Assembly: GCA_001730015.1 (NCBI GenBank)
Contig: MDLA01000163.1
Span: 1-33,639, forward strand
Source: Chromatiales bacterium (ex Bugula neritina AB1)
Lineage (GTDB): Bacteria; Pseudomonadota; Gammaproteobacteria; Granulosicoccales; Granulosicoccaceae
Direction of reading: 5' to 3'
Length of the DNA: 33,639 bases
Below are positions 9,453 to 18,899 of the stretch, piece after piece. Made by a program: the position numbers and the translations under genes. The notes beneath the pieces are model-generated. The model was not told the origin of the DNA, ran no database searches, and worked only from the letters and a program-made list of their open reading frames with translations. The first letter of the stretch is position 1. Each line of letters starts with the position of its first letter.

Positions 9453-9799
9453 GTTCAGCACCTCCTGCCTGATCACGGTCTGCAGCAAACGGTCGACCAC
9501 CAGGCACCAACGTACACGTTGCGATCGTTAACAAAGTTGGTCTGCACTTGCTTGATTCCTGATAGTTGCCCGCCAGCGATTCGCAAGTCTCAGAACAAAG
9601 GCTCTCTAAGAACACTACAGTGCCCATTTTCAATAGCAAGCTCTTGACAATAGATCGATGCCAGCCTTCCAGCCACCACCCCAATCATCGGAAGTAGTTC
9701 ACATAATTCTTCAACTTATCGGGTAAAAGTGAAACGAGTTCACACATTTGCAGGATAATAGCGGCAACCGATCAGCCATTTGCAGATACCCGGAACCCT
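9453..9799. other. Divergent intergenic region, pilY1 / SNF2 helicase
   Basis: About 350 bp lies between the divergent pilY1 and helicase starts and must carry both promoters. The pilY1 ribosome binding site is at 9459-9466. A TTGACA hexamer occurs on the plus strand at 9644-9649, but no good -10 follows at the normal distance. No further structure was recognised. Confidence 0.4.
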
Positions 9800-12481
9800 A
9801 TGGCAACTCAGAAAGAATCCCGCTTGTCACTGACCGACAAACTGTCACACCTGAATTTTCAGGATGCCTGCAAACTGCTAGGCCCTGAAGGCTCCCGATT
9901 AATCATTGCGGGCTCAAAGTTCGAAATTGACTCGGCCCGGCAGATACAACTCACTGCTCGACGGTTTACCCTGCGTTTCGAGCCACCCGACAACGCTGTG
10001 GTTACTATTCAGCTAAGCAACAAAGCGAAGCGGCGACTTAACTTTACCTGCTCCCATTGTGAAAGCGCTTGCGAGCACGTGGGCGCCGCCCTGTCATTTA
10101 TTCTCGAAGAAAAAGTTGTTCTCGGGCTGGCACAAGTGCCTGATCTCGAGGACGTCAATACTGAATTGTCAGATGAAGAACTCATCGAGCGTGAACTACA
10201 GGCTCGAAAACAGCGTGCCGACACCGAAAAAATGCGCGTGCGTTCAGCGGATAGCTCAAAACCCTGGACCGACTACGAAGTCAGCAGCAAAGCTTCAGGC
10301 AAAACATACCGCGTCGCTCTGCGTGGAATGCAGCGTGGGGATTCATATTGCTCCTGTCCGGATTTTCGCAAAAATACACTGGGTACCTGCAAGCACGTCA
10401 TGCAAGTACAGCGAAAAGTGCAGCGTCGGTTCAGCGAGCGCAAAATGGCGCGCAAATTCAAACTTCAGACCATCATCGTCTACCTCGATTACACCAGCCC
10501 CCTGTCGTTACGCGTCGCTGCGCCCGACACTCTGGATGCCAGTACCGCCCGCGCCATCAAACCCTTTCTCGATAAGCCGGTTACCGACCTCGGCAAACTG
10601 GTTCGACTTATCGCCCGCCTTGAAGCCAAAGGCACTACCGTCACCGTATACCCGGATGCCGAAGAATATATAGAGCAGCGATCACTAAACGAGCAGTTGC
10701 AAAAAAAGGTTGCTGAAATCCGCGCAACGGGCACCGACAACCCGCTGCGCCGCACATTACTCAAGACCGAGCTGCTGCCGTATCAATTTGAAGGCGTTTT
10801 GTTCGCCACAGCCGCAGGGCGCGCTATTCTGGCAGACGATATGGGGCTCGGAAAAACCATTCAGGGCGTCGGCGTGGCCGAGCTGCTGGCACGTCTGGCA
10901 GGCATCCGCAAGGCACTGGTCGTGTGCCCGGCGTCGTTGAAAACACAGTGGCGCAGTGAGATATCCCGCTTTTGCGAACGCGACTGCCAGGTAGTCGTCG
11001 GCACAGCGGCAGACCGCGCCGAACAATATTCAAACGACGCCTTTTTCACTATCTGCAATTACGAGCAGGTACTGCGTGACCTGTTGCACATAGAGCGCAA
11101 CCACTGGGACCTGATTATTCTCGACGAAGGCCAGCGGATCAAAAACTGGGAGTCTAAAACCTCACGAGTCATAAAATCATTGCGCTCGACATTCGCCCTG
11201 GTACTATCCGGCACCCCCATGGAAAATCGCATCGACGAACTCTATAGCGTTATAGAATTTATTGATGAACGCCGGCTAGGGCCGGGTTTTAGATTCTATA
11301 ACCAGCACAGGGTAGTCGATGAACGCGGCAAGGTGCTGGGTTATCGCAATCTGGCTCAACTGCGTGAAAACCTCAAGCCCATACTGCTCAGACGCACGCG
11401 TGCATCCGTTCTGAAGGAACTACCTCCTCGCAGCACCGAAATCATGCGCATTGCCCCGACTCAGGAGCAAGAAGACCTGCACGGCGCACACATGCGTATA
11501 GTCAGCAGTATTCTCAGTAAATCATTTTATACCGAAATGGATTTGCTACGATTGCAGAAAGCCCTGCTGATGTGCCGGCTATCGGCAGACAGCACACAAT
11601 TGGTCGACAAGAAACCTCCGGGCTACTCCAGTAAACTGGAGGTCACCGACGATCTTCTGGCGCGGCTGGGCAATGAAGAAGGCAACAAAACCGTGCTGTT
11701 CTCCGAATGGACAACCATGCTGGGGTTCATCGAAGCGCAGTTACAGGCACATGGAATTGGCTATGTCAGGCTCGACGGCAGCGTACCACAGCAAAAGCGC
11801 GGCGCACTGGTCCGGCAGTTTGAGCAAGATGACAATTGCCGGTTTTTCCTTGCGACCAATGCAGGCTCTACCGGCTTGAACCTGCAGTTTGCCAATACCG
11901 TTGTCAATATAGATTTACCCTGGAACCCCGCCATCCTTGAGCAACGCATCGGCCGGGTACATCGAATGGGACAAACCCGCCCGGTGCAGGTTTATATACT
12001 GGTCACAATCGGAACTATAGAAGAAAACCTGCTCGCCACACTCGCGGCTAAACATGAATTGTCTACCGCCGCACTGGACATGGAGTCCGAGGTAGACGAA
12101 GTCGACCTCTCTTCCGGTATAGAAAATCTGAAAAAACGTCTGGAGATATTGCTAGGCGCAAAGCCCGAGGCATCAGTTGATGAATCACAGAAAAAGCAAA
12201 CCGGGCAACAAGCAGCGATTGCGGCACAGCGCGAGCAGCTGAACGTCGCCGGAGGCCAGTTGATGGGGGCAGCGTTTAACTTTATAGGCCAGATGCTGCC
12301 AGCCGAACCCGAAACACCCCGGACCCGTAAACTGACTGCAGATCTGTTGCACCGATTCGAACAGTGTGTAGAAACAGATGACCAGGGAAGACCCAAATTG
12401 ACAGTCACCTTGCCGGATCAGTCTTCGTTGAAAAACCTCGCCGAATCGATCGCCCGCATGATGGCCAGTGCCAAAGACTAA
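9800..12481 (+). CDS. SNF2/Rad54-family DEAD-like ATPase with SWIM zinc finger
   Basis: This 893-residue protein has a SWIM-type zinc finger at about 184-199 (CSC...CKH) and, N-terminal to it, a second SWIM-like Cys/His cluster (C84, C87, C91, H93). The SNF2 ATPase follows: Walker A in ADDMGLGKT (about 345), CPASLKTQWRSEI, the Walker B box as DEGQ (about 441) and LSGTPMENR. The helicase C lobe has LDGSVPQQKRG, STGLNLQFAN and QRIGRVHRMGQTRPV. Bacterial SNF2 proteins of this kind are double-stranded-DNA translocases that remodel protein-DNA complexes, for example RapA-like or defence-associated enzymes. The C-terminal 110 residues are charged and unassigned. The gene converges on the HTH-array gene with the two stop codons overlapping. 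The target is unknown. Confidence 0.92.
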   Translation: MATQKESRLSLTDKLSHLNFQDACKLLGPEGSRLIIAGSKFEIDSARQIQLTARRFTLRFEPPDNAVVTIQLSNKAKRRLNFTCSHCESACEHVGAALSFILEEKVVLGLAQVPDLEDVNTELSDEELIERELQARKQRADTEKMRVRSADSSKPWTDYEVSSKASGKTYRVALRGMQRGDSYCSCPDFRKNTLGTCKHVMQVQRKVQRRFSERKMARKFKLQTIIVYLDYTSPLSLRVAAPDTLDASTARAIKPFLDKPVTDLGKLVRLIARLEAKGTTVTVYPDAEEYIEQRSLNEQLQKKVAEIRATGTDNPLRRTLLKTELLPYQFEGVLFATAAGRAILADDMGLGKTIQGVGVAELLARLAGIRKALVVCPASLKTQWRSEISRFCERDCQVVVGTAADRAEQYSNDAFFTICNYEQVLRDLLHIERNHWDLIILDEGQRIKNWESKTSRVIKSLRSTFALVLSGTPMENRIDELYSVIEFIDERRLGPGFRFYNQHRVVDERGKVLGYRNLAQLRENLKPILLRRTRASVLKELPPRSTEIMRIAPTQEQEDLHGAHMRIVSSILSKSFYTEMDLLRLQKALLMCRLSADSTQLVDKKPPGYSSKLEVTDDLLARLGNEEGNKTVLFSEWTTMLGFIEAQLQAHGIGYVRLDGSVPQQKRGALVRQFEQDDNCRFFLATNAGSTGLNLQFANTVVNIDLPWNPAILEQRIGRVHRMGQTRPVQVYILVTIGTIEENLLATLAAKHELSTAALDMESEVDEVDLSSGIENLKKRLEILLGAKPEASVDESQKKQTGQQAAIAAQREQLNVAGGQLMGAAFNFIGQMLPAEPETPRTRKLTADLLHRFEQCVETDDQGRPKLTVTLPDQSSLKNLAESIARMMASAKD

Positions 12482-13944
12482 CCGTTGGAAGGCTCAAAGG
12501 CGGCGATCCCCATAGCCACTCGCTTGAGTCTGACAGCCGATGGAGTAACACCCAGTTTACGAGCCAGAGCACCATCCGACATCGTACCCAGCAGCTCTCG
12601 ATTACGCGGGTCTTTCCAATGCTGCCGATGATCCTCTGCGCACCTGGCTATGCCTAACTCCTGACGTTTTCTGGTAACGGTCCCCGGGTTTATCTTCAGC
12701 TCATAGGCAAAATCTGAGTCAGGTATTTTGCCCAGTTTCGCCAGTCGATTCTTCGACCACTTGATCGTCCGGACAGGGCGAAACGGGGCTATATCAAGTT
12801 CAGTCCGCTGTTTTCTGACCAGACTGGGTGAAAGACCTAACGTTGCCGCAATTGCAGCATCGGTATCGGTACCGAGTTGAGCGATCTCGGCTTTTGTCCA
12901 TCGGTGCGCACCGTTTTTGGCTCTTATCCCCAGAGCTTTGCGTTTTTTTTCAACCACCGCTTTACTGCAGCGGAAACGCTGCGCCAGCACCGCATCGCTG
13001 AATCGCCCGAGCTGCGCGATCTGTGCTTTTTTCCAGCGAAAGCGATCACTGTAACCCGACGGCGCAATGGATAGTTTTTTTCTGCGATGACTAACCTGCT
13101 GCGCCGTCACACCAAGCTGAGCGGCAATATTTGCATCACTATCGGTACCGAGCAGCGCCTCGGTGGTTTTATCCCAGCTGAACAGCGATCGATCCGATTT
13201 TGGTGCGACCTCTATACCCAGAACCATTCTCACCAGGCGCACATTGACACGCGGCATACCATACTCAGCCGCAATCCGGACATCAGTCCAGACACCAAGC
13301 AACTCGTAGACTTCGGCCGGCAACTGCGGGACAGGCGAATCCTCACCCGTGAAAGTCGGAATGCCAAGGGCAATACGTTTCATCCGCACACTGAGCGGAC
13401 TAATACCGTAGTAGCTGGCAAATTCAGAATCAGAGACAACACCCAGGTAGCCCTCCATCTCATCTGTCCAGACTATTCGATCACACGTCATATAGGCCTC
13501 TATACCCAGCTGCCAGCGACGATTAACCACCTGCCAGATATTTATCCCCAGCTTTGCCGCGATCACTCTATCGTGGTCTGTACCGAGCAATGCATCTTCT
13601 TGCGCCTGCCACTGTTTCGCGTTGCTGATCAATCGCGGCTGTGGCAACGGCGGACGCTGGTAGGCTGCTATGCCCAGCTGCTGCCGACGGTAGCCAACAA
13701 TATTCTTGCTAGTGCCGAGTCGCCTGGCAACGGATGTATCCTGCATGGTACCGAGCAATGCATCTGCTTGCGGTGTCCAGTCGATGGCCTGACGATTAAA
13801 ATCCCGACTCACCGGTTCAATACCGCGGGACTCCCGCTGCTCGCGCACCCACACCGGGCTTTTGCCAAAACGGGCGGCGAGAGCGAAATCGCTGTGCTCT
13901 CCCAGAAGCCGTAGTAATTCTGGTTCTGTTTGTGTCTTGCTCAT
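12478..13944 (-). CDS. Ten-module tandem helix-turn-helix-like repeat protein, function unknown
   Basis: This 488-residue protein consists almost wholly of ten imperfect repeats of 45-56 residues. The consensus is W....(A/L)LG..(S/T)D..(I/L)A..LG(V/I)....V..(R/K)R..LGI. The LG that opens each unit falls at about residues 15, 65, 121, 168, 217, 266, 313, 358, 405 and 453. Each unit predicts a helix (D..IA..LG), a turn, then a recognition-type helix (for example SPLSVRMKR, TAQQVSHRR, SPSLVRKQR), as in homeodomain-like or sigma-type HTH folds. The putative recognition positions differ from unit to unit while the scaffold is kept. Linkers often carry Trp and basic residues. No enzymatic domain, signal peptide or membrane segment is present. 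A DNA-binding array is inferred. I do not recognise a named family. It is convergent with the SNF2 gene (stops overlap). Confidence 0.85.
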   Translation of the reverse strand: MSKTQTEPELLRLLGEHSDFALAARFGKSPVWVREQRESRGIEPVSRDFNRQAIDWTPQADALLGTMQDTSVARRLGTSKNIVGYRRQQLGIAAYQRPPLPQPRLISNAKQWQAQEDALLGTDHDRVIAAKLGINIWQVVNRRWQLGIEAYMTCDRIVWTDEMEGYLGVVSDSEFASYYGISPLSVRMKRIALGIPTFTGEDSPVPQLPAEVYELLGVWTDVRIAAEYGMPRVNVRLVRMVLGIEVAPKSDRSLFSWDKTTEALLGTDSDANIAAQLGVTAQQVSHRRKKLSIAPSGYSDRFRWKKAQIAQLGRFSDAVLAQRFRCSKAVVEKKRKALGIRAKNGAHRWTKAEIAQLGTDTDAAIAATLGLSPSLVRKQRTELDIAPFRPVRTIKWSKNRLAKLGKIPDSDFAYELKINPGTVTRKRQELGIARCAEDHRQHWKDPRNRELLGTMSDGALARKLGVTPSAVRLKRVAMGIAAFEPSNG

Positions 13945-14085
13945 AGCACTATTATTACTATATTTGCGCGACTATTTTGTTGCCGCGTGCACAGTGCCAG
14001 CGCTGTAAGCCATCAGAACCCGAGGTTCCGGTTAAACTGGATGAGCCCGAAATCACACCCCTTATATTCCACCAACAGAGGTGAA

Positions 14086-14826
14086 ATGAACAATCAGATT
14101 TATGCCATCGGCGATATACATGGCGAACTGGAACAACTCCACGCAGCGATCGCCAAAATAGAAAAAGATAGCGGGCCTGCAGCACGTATTGTCTTCCTCG
14201 GTGACTACATTGATCGCGGCGCACAGAGCCGGCAGGTAATCGAGTACCTGTCAGACGGCCTGGCTGCCGGTAATGACTGGATCTGTCTGATGGGCAATCA
14301 CGACCGCATGCTAACCCTGTTTATGGAAGACTACCCGCGCACTGATATCCGCTTCAGAGTCAATTACCACTGGCTGCACAAACGATTAGGCGGCCGCGAA
14401 ACACTGGCATCATACGGTGTTGAAATCGACGACAACGACACCATTCTCAGCGTCCACACCCGCGCTCGGGCCGCTGTGCCACAAGCACATATAGACTTTA
14501 TAAAGTCTCTGCAATATCACTACGAGCAAGACGATCTGTTATTCGTTCACGCAGGGATCCGGCCCGGAGTTCCACTGGATCAGCAGGATCACAATGATTT
14601 AATCTGGATTCGAGACGAATTCCATGACGACACCCGCACCCATCCCCGGCTGGTCATCCACGGGCACACGCCGGTCCCGGAAGCCACACATTACGGCAAC
14701 CGCGTAAACCTCGATACCGGCTCAGGCTATGGCAAGCCGCTGACAACTGCCGTGTTTGAAGGAACAAACTGCTGGCTGCTGACTGAAACTGGAAGGGTCC
14801 CGCTTCTGCCCGACTTCCTGGTGTGA
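14086..14826 (+). CDS. PPP-family metallophosphoesterase (Ser/Thr phosphatase-like)
   Basis: This 246-residue protein has the three signature blocks of the PPP phosphatase family: GDIHGE near the N-terminus, GDYIDRG, and GNHD. Histidines in FVHAG and IHGHTPV complete the bimetal site. Bacterial relatives include the PrpA/PrpB phosphatases and ApaH-like enzymes. Dephosphorylation of proteins or nucleotides is plausible, but the substrate cannot be read. The ATG at 14086 follows AGAGGTG closely and begins right at the domain. A longer in-frame start at 13930 would overlap the divergent HTH-array gene and add 52 non-conserved residues, so it is rejected. It may belong with the HTH-array gene, from which it diverges by 141 bp, or be independent. 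Confidence 0.88.
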   Translation: MNNQIYAIGDIHGELEQLHAAIAKIEKDSGPAARIVFLGDYIDRGAQSRQVIEYLSDGLAAGNDWICLMGNHDRMLTLFMEDYPRTDIRFRVNYHWLHKRLGGRETLASYGVEIDDNDTILSVHTRARAAVPQAHIDFIKSLQYHYEQDDLLFVHAGIRPGVPLDQQDHNDLIWIRDEFHDDTRTHPRLVIHGHTPVPEATHYGNRVNLDTGSGYGKPLTTAVFEGTNCWLLTETGRVPLLPDFLV

Positions 14827-15002
14827 ACACCTCCAGCAGCAGTGCTTCAGGAAAAGTAACTATTACTTTGCAGAGGACGGCCGCCGGATACTGCTACCGC
14901 CAATCATCAGCCAGAAAGTGGCAAGAGCGTCAGGCCTCCACTGCGTAGATTTGCTATGATGACAGTCCATCAACAAACCCCGGTAGTGGAGTACTGTGGC
15001 GC

Positions 15003-17498
15003 ATGGCAAATCGAAAAAACAAGCAGAACGCTCAGTCACGTGGTCAAAAACGAAAACGCAAAGAAGACAAACGCAAAAAACAGAAAAACAAAGCGCTGAA
15101 CACCAAATCTGCCACCGTGACTATCGGGAAAAAGCAGCTGGAGCAACTGCAAAACCTAACGCCCGTGGCGTGGGCTGCGGAAAACCGGCTAGATGTCGCA
15201 CTCTTTGACCAATCGGTGTTTGGCCAACTTGATCCGCAAGATCAGCAACTCGTTACTCCGGTGATCAACGCGCTGGAACATGTCGCACATGGGCGAATGA
15301 GCGAGGCTGAAACAGCCCTTTCAGCGATCTCACGCAAAAGCCCGATGCGTGACTGGCGGCAACTAGTCAGCGGGTTGCAGCACTGGTACGCAAATGATTT
15401 ACCTGCCGCCGCGAATTCCTGGAGCCGACTCGATCCATCCCGCCGACCAGCGCGCATATCACAAACGCTGATGTTGGCCCATCGTTCGGATCTGTCCAGC
15501 CTATCCACTGCCCATACTAATACAGGCCCCCACACGGGTTCGCCTGAAACCCCACCAGCAGCTGTTGGCAACCCGGCTGATTCCACCGTGACTGAACAAA
15601 CCGCGCAGAAACAGCCAGGTGCCGCTTCAGACGCTATCGACAAAAGCATGCTGATCGGCGCCAGAGTCGTCAGGCGAGCACGCATCGACCGCGCGGCGAT
15701 CAAAATTGCTCGTGCCGCGACCGAATATGAACCGATCGACGAGCACGAACAGCAATTGCAACCAGGGGCAAAGTTAAAGGTCTCGCCGGAGCAAATATTC
15801 TGGCTGAAAGAATTTGCCCGGGGCTTTCGCCACAGCGAGCCCGAGCTGGTTCGAAAACTCGAAATCGTTGCACTGGAACGAGCGACCCAGCAACCCTACT
15901 CCGATCTGTTCGAACTGACAGTCAAGAATATTCGCGGCCTGGATCACGACCCTCGAAACAATTTACGTTCCTACCGGTATTGGAACAGATTCGAAGACGG
16001 AGCCATTAAGGCTCAAATGTTTTTAACGAAATACCTGAATCAGGACCTGGCCAGCAACACCAATCTGTCCGAGCCGCTTCGAAATGCACTGACGAGCGTC
16101 GTCAACCTCAATGAGGCCGAAGAGTTAATTCAATCAAACGATATGTTATTAATGGGGCTCAATCCCTTCGGCGGGATCGGCATAGATGCAATAACAAAAA
16201 AGCGAATCACGGTCCACCTCGTCGAGGCCGTTACCGCCTATCCGGCTAATCGGGATGCGCACATTGCCTATACGGACTGGCTGGACAAAGAGATTGAAGA
16301 TTGCGACGGTGACAAGCAAGCGATCAAGGAGCTGAAAACCAGGCAACTTGCCGCAATGAAATGCTGGGCAAACGCTATTGATTCCGATCTCACACCACGA
16401 CAATACCTGGTTGACGTTCTGCTGAATGACGAACAGCTTGAAGAAGCGACACCACATGTTGAGTGGCTGGTGAAATCACGACCTGACGATCCGGGACTGA
16501 AGGCGTTGCCCTGGAAGTTGCAACTGCTTAAGGCAATGAAGCTGTGCCGACGAATCTCAAATCTGCCACAGGTTCCGGCAAAACTTGCGGAGGTCGAGTC
16601 GATTTGGCCGGAATGGCTACCGAAACAATGGCTACCGTACTATACCGCCGCATGGATGCTTCGATCAGGTGACAAGAAAAACTATGAAGCTCAGCGAAAT
16701 TTGATAGCCACAAGCAGTGGTATAGAACGAGACTCGCTTGCCGACGCCTGCATGATGCTGGGTGCCGCGCAAAATATGCGCGTCGCTGCCGCCGACCTGA
16801 AACCGCTGCGCATGCCTGTCGATTCTGCAGTTAAAGCGGTCAAATCACTTTCATTTGATTCACTCATTGCCGCCGGTAGTTTTTTCTGGACCACGCGACA
16901 GTCTAAAATACAATATCCGGCGTTGCGTATGCACGCCAGTAAAATTGGTCGCGAGATTCTGCACCGGCTTTCTATAGACACCACGCTGGTTGCAAAGCAC
17001 ATCGACAAACAGATTTTTCTAGACGCCGTGTTGTGGATGTCTGAGTATCGGTTCTGGTCAAATACCTATCAACTGACTATTCCGCGGGCACTGCAAGAGC
17101 AAGTTACACACAATACCTACATAACGGCGGCCATATTAAATTTATTCGCCAGATCTCGCGGCATCTGGACTACCGAAGAAATACCGAAATACATTAACTC
17201 GCTGAAAAACTCCACACGCACTGAACCGAATCCATTTTACCGCTTCTGGTTCGCAAACCTGATTGACGATCTGGACGCCATTGAACGCAAATACAAGGCC
17301 ATGTACAGCCGCGGGAATCCGTTCGGAGGAAGACCGAATAACCCGTTCGACGATATCTGCGAATGCCCGGCATGCCGGGCACGACGAGCTCAGGAGGAAA
17401 AGCAGCAGCAACGCGCAGAAGCAGCAAAACTAGCCAGGGAAAAAGATCAATACACGAGCGAAACCGGCGGCGCCGGATCGCAGACTGAATTGTTCTAG
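15003..17498 (+). CDS. Large alpha-helical/TPR-like protein of the Hsp70 locus, unknown function
   Basis: This 831-residue protein opens with an extremely basic segment (RGQKRKRKEDKRKKQKNK), possibly nucleic-acid or ribosome binding. A TPR-like pair follows around residues 85-155 (GRMSEAETALSAISRKSP, then a helix with LQHWYANDLPAAANSW). After a low-complexity Pro/Thr/Ala linker comes a long, mostly helical region resembling degenerate TPR. The tail has GNPFGG..NNPFDD and a Cys cluster CECPACRAR, then a Gln/Glu-rich helix. I recognise no named family. The five genes from here to 20963 are collinear and the rest are chaperone components, so a client-binding or scaffold role is inferred. The ATG at 15003 has GGAG about 11 nt upstream, and a TATGAT (14955-14960) could be its -10. 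Confidence 0.72.
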   Translation: MANRKNKQNAQSRGQKRKRKEDKRKKQKNKALNTKSATVTIGKKQLEQLQNLTPVAWAAENRLDVALFDQSVFGQLDPQDQQLVTPVINALEHVAHGRMSEAETALSAISRKSPMRDWRQLVSGLQHWYANDLPAAANSWSRLDPSRRPARISQTLMLAHRSDLSSLSTAHTNTGPHTGSPETPPAAVGNPADSTVTEQTAQKQPGAASDAIDKSMLIGARVVRRARIDRAAIKIARAATEYEPIDEHEQQLQPGAKLKVSPEQIFWLKEFARGFRHSEPELVRKLEIVALERATQQPYSDLFELTVKNIRGLDHDPRNNLRSYRYWNRFEDGAIKAQMFLTKYLNQDLASNTNLSEPLRNALTSVVNLNEAEELIQSNDMLLMGLNPFGGIGIDAITKKRITVHLVEAVTAYPANRDAHIAYTDWLDKEIEDCDGDKQAIKELKTRQLAAMKCWANAIDSDLTPRQYLVDVLLNDEQLEEATPHVEWLVKSRPDDPGLKALPWKLQLLKAMKLCRRISNLPQVPAKLAEVESIWPEWLPKQWLPYYTAAWMLRSGDKKNYEAQRNLIATSSGIERDSLADACMMLGAAQNMRVAAADLKPLRMPVDSAVKAVKSLSFDSLIAAGSFFWTTRQSKIQYPALRMHASKIGREILHRLSIDTTLVAKHIDKQIFLDAVLWMSEYRFWSNTYQLTIPRALQEQVTHNTYITAAILNLFARSRGIWTTEEIPKYINSLKNSTRTEPNPFYRFWFANLIDDLDAIERKYKAMYSRGNPFGGRPNNPFDDICECPACRARRAQEEKQQQRAEAAKLAREKDQYTSETGGAGSQTELF

Positions 17499-17587
17499 CG
17501 TCTTCGGACTTTGCACCCGATTCTCTAACGCTTTGCATTGGCCCTTGATCGCCTGACAACGTTGGGCACACACCAGGCTTAAAACAA

Positions 17588-17902
17588 ATGAACGATAAAA
17601 ATACCGCAACAGAATCTGATCCATTCGCAATTCTGGGTCTGGATCAGACTGCCACCGAAACCGAAATACGACAAAAGTACCTTCAGCTGGTTAAGCGATA
17701 TCCACCAGAGGCTGATCCGGTAAAATTCCGCCAGATTAACCAGGCCTATGAATCCGCCAGAGACCCACTGATCCTTGCTCAGCGGCTGGCGACACCCAAC
17801 AAGCAGATACCTGAATGGAAGAGCACAATCGACGAACAGGAAGCGCAACCGCCGTTACTCGGTACCACGTTACTGCTCGCTCTCGGTAATCGCCCGACCT
17901 AG
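17588..17902 (+). CDS. Mini J-domain protein with YPP instead of HPD
   Basis: This is a 104-residue protein. Residues 11-60 follow the J-domain pattern: DPFAILGLDQTATETEIRQK, YLQLVKRY, then DPVKFRQINQAYESARDP. At the HPD position, essential for stimulating Hsp70 ATPase in classical DnaJ, it has Y38-P39-P40-E41. The helix II-loop-helix III frame is otherwise intact. There is no G/F region, zinc finger or DnaJ C-domain; about 44 residues of unassigned tail follow. It lies between the TPR-like protein and a GrpE-like gene and precedes an Hsp70, so it is most likely the dedicated co-chaperone of that Hsp70. Whether it activates or only docks is open. Confidence 0.8.
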   Translation: MNDKNTATESDPFAILGLDQTATETEIRQKYLQLVKRYPPEADPVKFRQINQAYESARDPLILAQRLATPNKQIPEWKSTIDEQEAQPPLLGTTLLLALGNRPT

Positions 17903-17955
17903 CCCGTCCGAGAAATCAGGCCCCGACAATCTAAACCGGTAAATTATCAAATACT

Positions 17956-18705
17956 ATGGATGCACCGCCAATTTCCAGTAGCACCGAGAATATCGCAAAG
18001 CAGGCTGCTCACGCACAGCCGCAGTTTGGATTGTCCGATATGGTCGACGCATTTACCGCAATGCGGCACGAATGGCGAACTCAGTCAAAGGAAGGTCGTC
18101 AGCACGCCGAATCATTGAATTCTTCAATTGAGTGCTTAAGTCGAATTGAATCAACAATAGATCAAAAATTATCGCACGCTACAGATGACGGTAATCTAAA
18201 ACGGCTGATAAGCGCTGTTATCGATTTAGACATCGGCCTGCAGCGTGCCGTACGAGCTGCGTCAGAATCAGCTGCGGAGCAGGCGACCAGAACCGAGCAG
18301 CAAACTCAATTACTTATATCTGTCCGGAAAAACTATGAGCAATCAGGCGTTATCAGCCGCTGGCTATCACGCAAGTTTTATCAGAGCGTTATAGAGGCGA
18401 TCGATTTAGCACCCAAGCCCTCGTCAGATGCCACAATAGAGGGTTTTAATTTGCTGCTGGCTCGTTTACATCGCAAGATGGCGGAGCAAAAATTCACACG
18501 TCGTGAAACGGTAGGGCAACCCTTTGACGCCGAAACAATGAAAGCAATTTCCGCGATTACTACGGAGCAATTTCCCGAAGGGCATGTCGCAGAAGAAATA
18601 ACACCCGCCTATTTTTATCAAAGCCAGCTGGTAAGATTCGCTGAAGTACGGGTAGCTCGCTCAGCAGAGCAATCCGGCAATTCCCAGCAGCTTGTCCGAG
18701 AATGA
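17956..18705 (+). CDS. GrpE-like nucleotide exchange factor
   Basis: This 249-residue protein has a long N-terminal helical region with coiled-coil character (about 20-125). Its C-terminal block, FDAETMKAISAITTEQFPEG then VAEEITPAYFY and LVRFAEVRVA (about 196-235), matches the GrpE beta-wing pattern FDP..H.A....... VV.E...GY....LRPA.V.V. GrpE dimers release ADP from Hsp70. The middle is longer than in standard GrpE (about 190-200 residues), and the conserved GY is AY here. Position just before the Hsp70 gene supports the call. Overall similarity is weak, so remote homology rather than orthology to the housekeeping GrpE is claimed. Confidence 0.72.
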   Translation: MDAPPISSSTENIAKQAAHAQPQFGLSDMVDAFTAMRHEWRTQSKEGRQHAESLNSSIECLSRIESTIDQKLSHATDDGNLKRLISAVIDLDIGLQRAVRAASESAAEQATRTEQQTQLLISVRKNYEQSGVISRWLSRKFYQSVIEAIDLAPKPSSDATIEGFNLLLARLHRKMAEQKFTRRETVGQPFDAETMKAISAITTEQFPEGHVAEEITPAYFYQSQLVRFAEVRVARSAEQSGNSQQLVRE

Positions 18706-18899
18706 CGGTCGTAGCGAGGGCGTGAGGTTTTGAGTCAGATATTTCGATCGATTGAGGCGAATAGTTATTCATGTTTAACGAAATTGATCGGAATAGCTGG
18801 CCGAAAGATCGCATCCGCTGTAGATCCTCTTTTTCAGACAAGCTCCGAACCTGTTGTCCATCACTTAAAGTTAATTACTAACCATTGGAATTCGACTCC

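Noticed and set aside
9644..9649. TTGACA as a -35 for the SNF2 gene
   Set aside because: No acceptable -10 at 16-18 bp.
13930..14085. Upstream extension of the phosphatase
   Set aside because: The added residues are not conserved in character and would overlap the divergent gene; ATG 14086 has a good ribosome binding site.
18771..18881. 36-codon frame between the GrpE-like and Hsp70 genes
   Set aside because: No motif or ribosome binding site; treated as intergenic.
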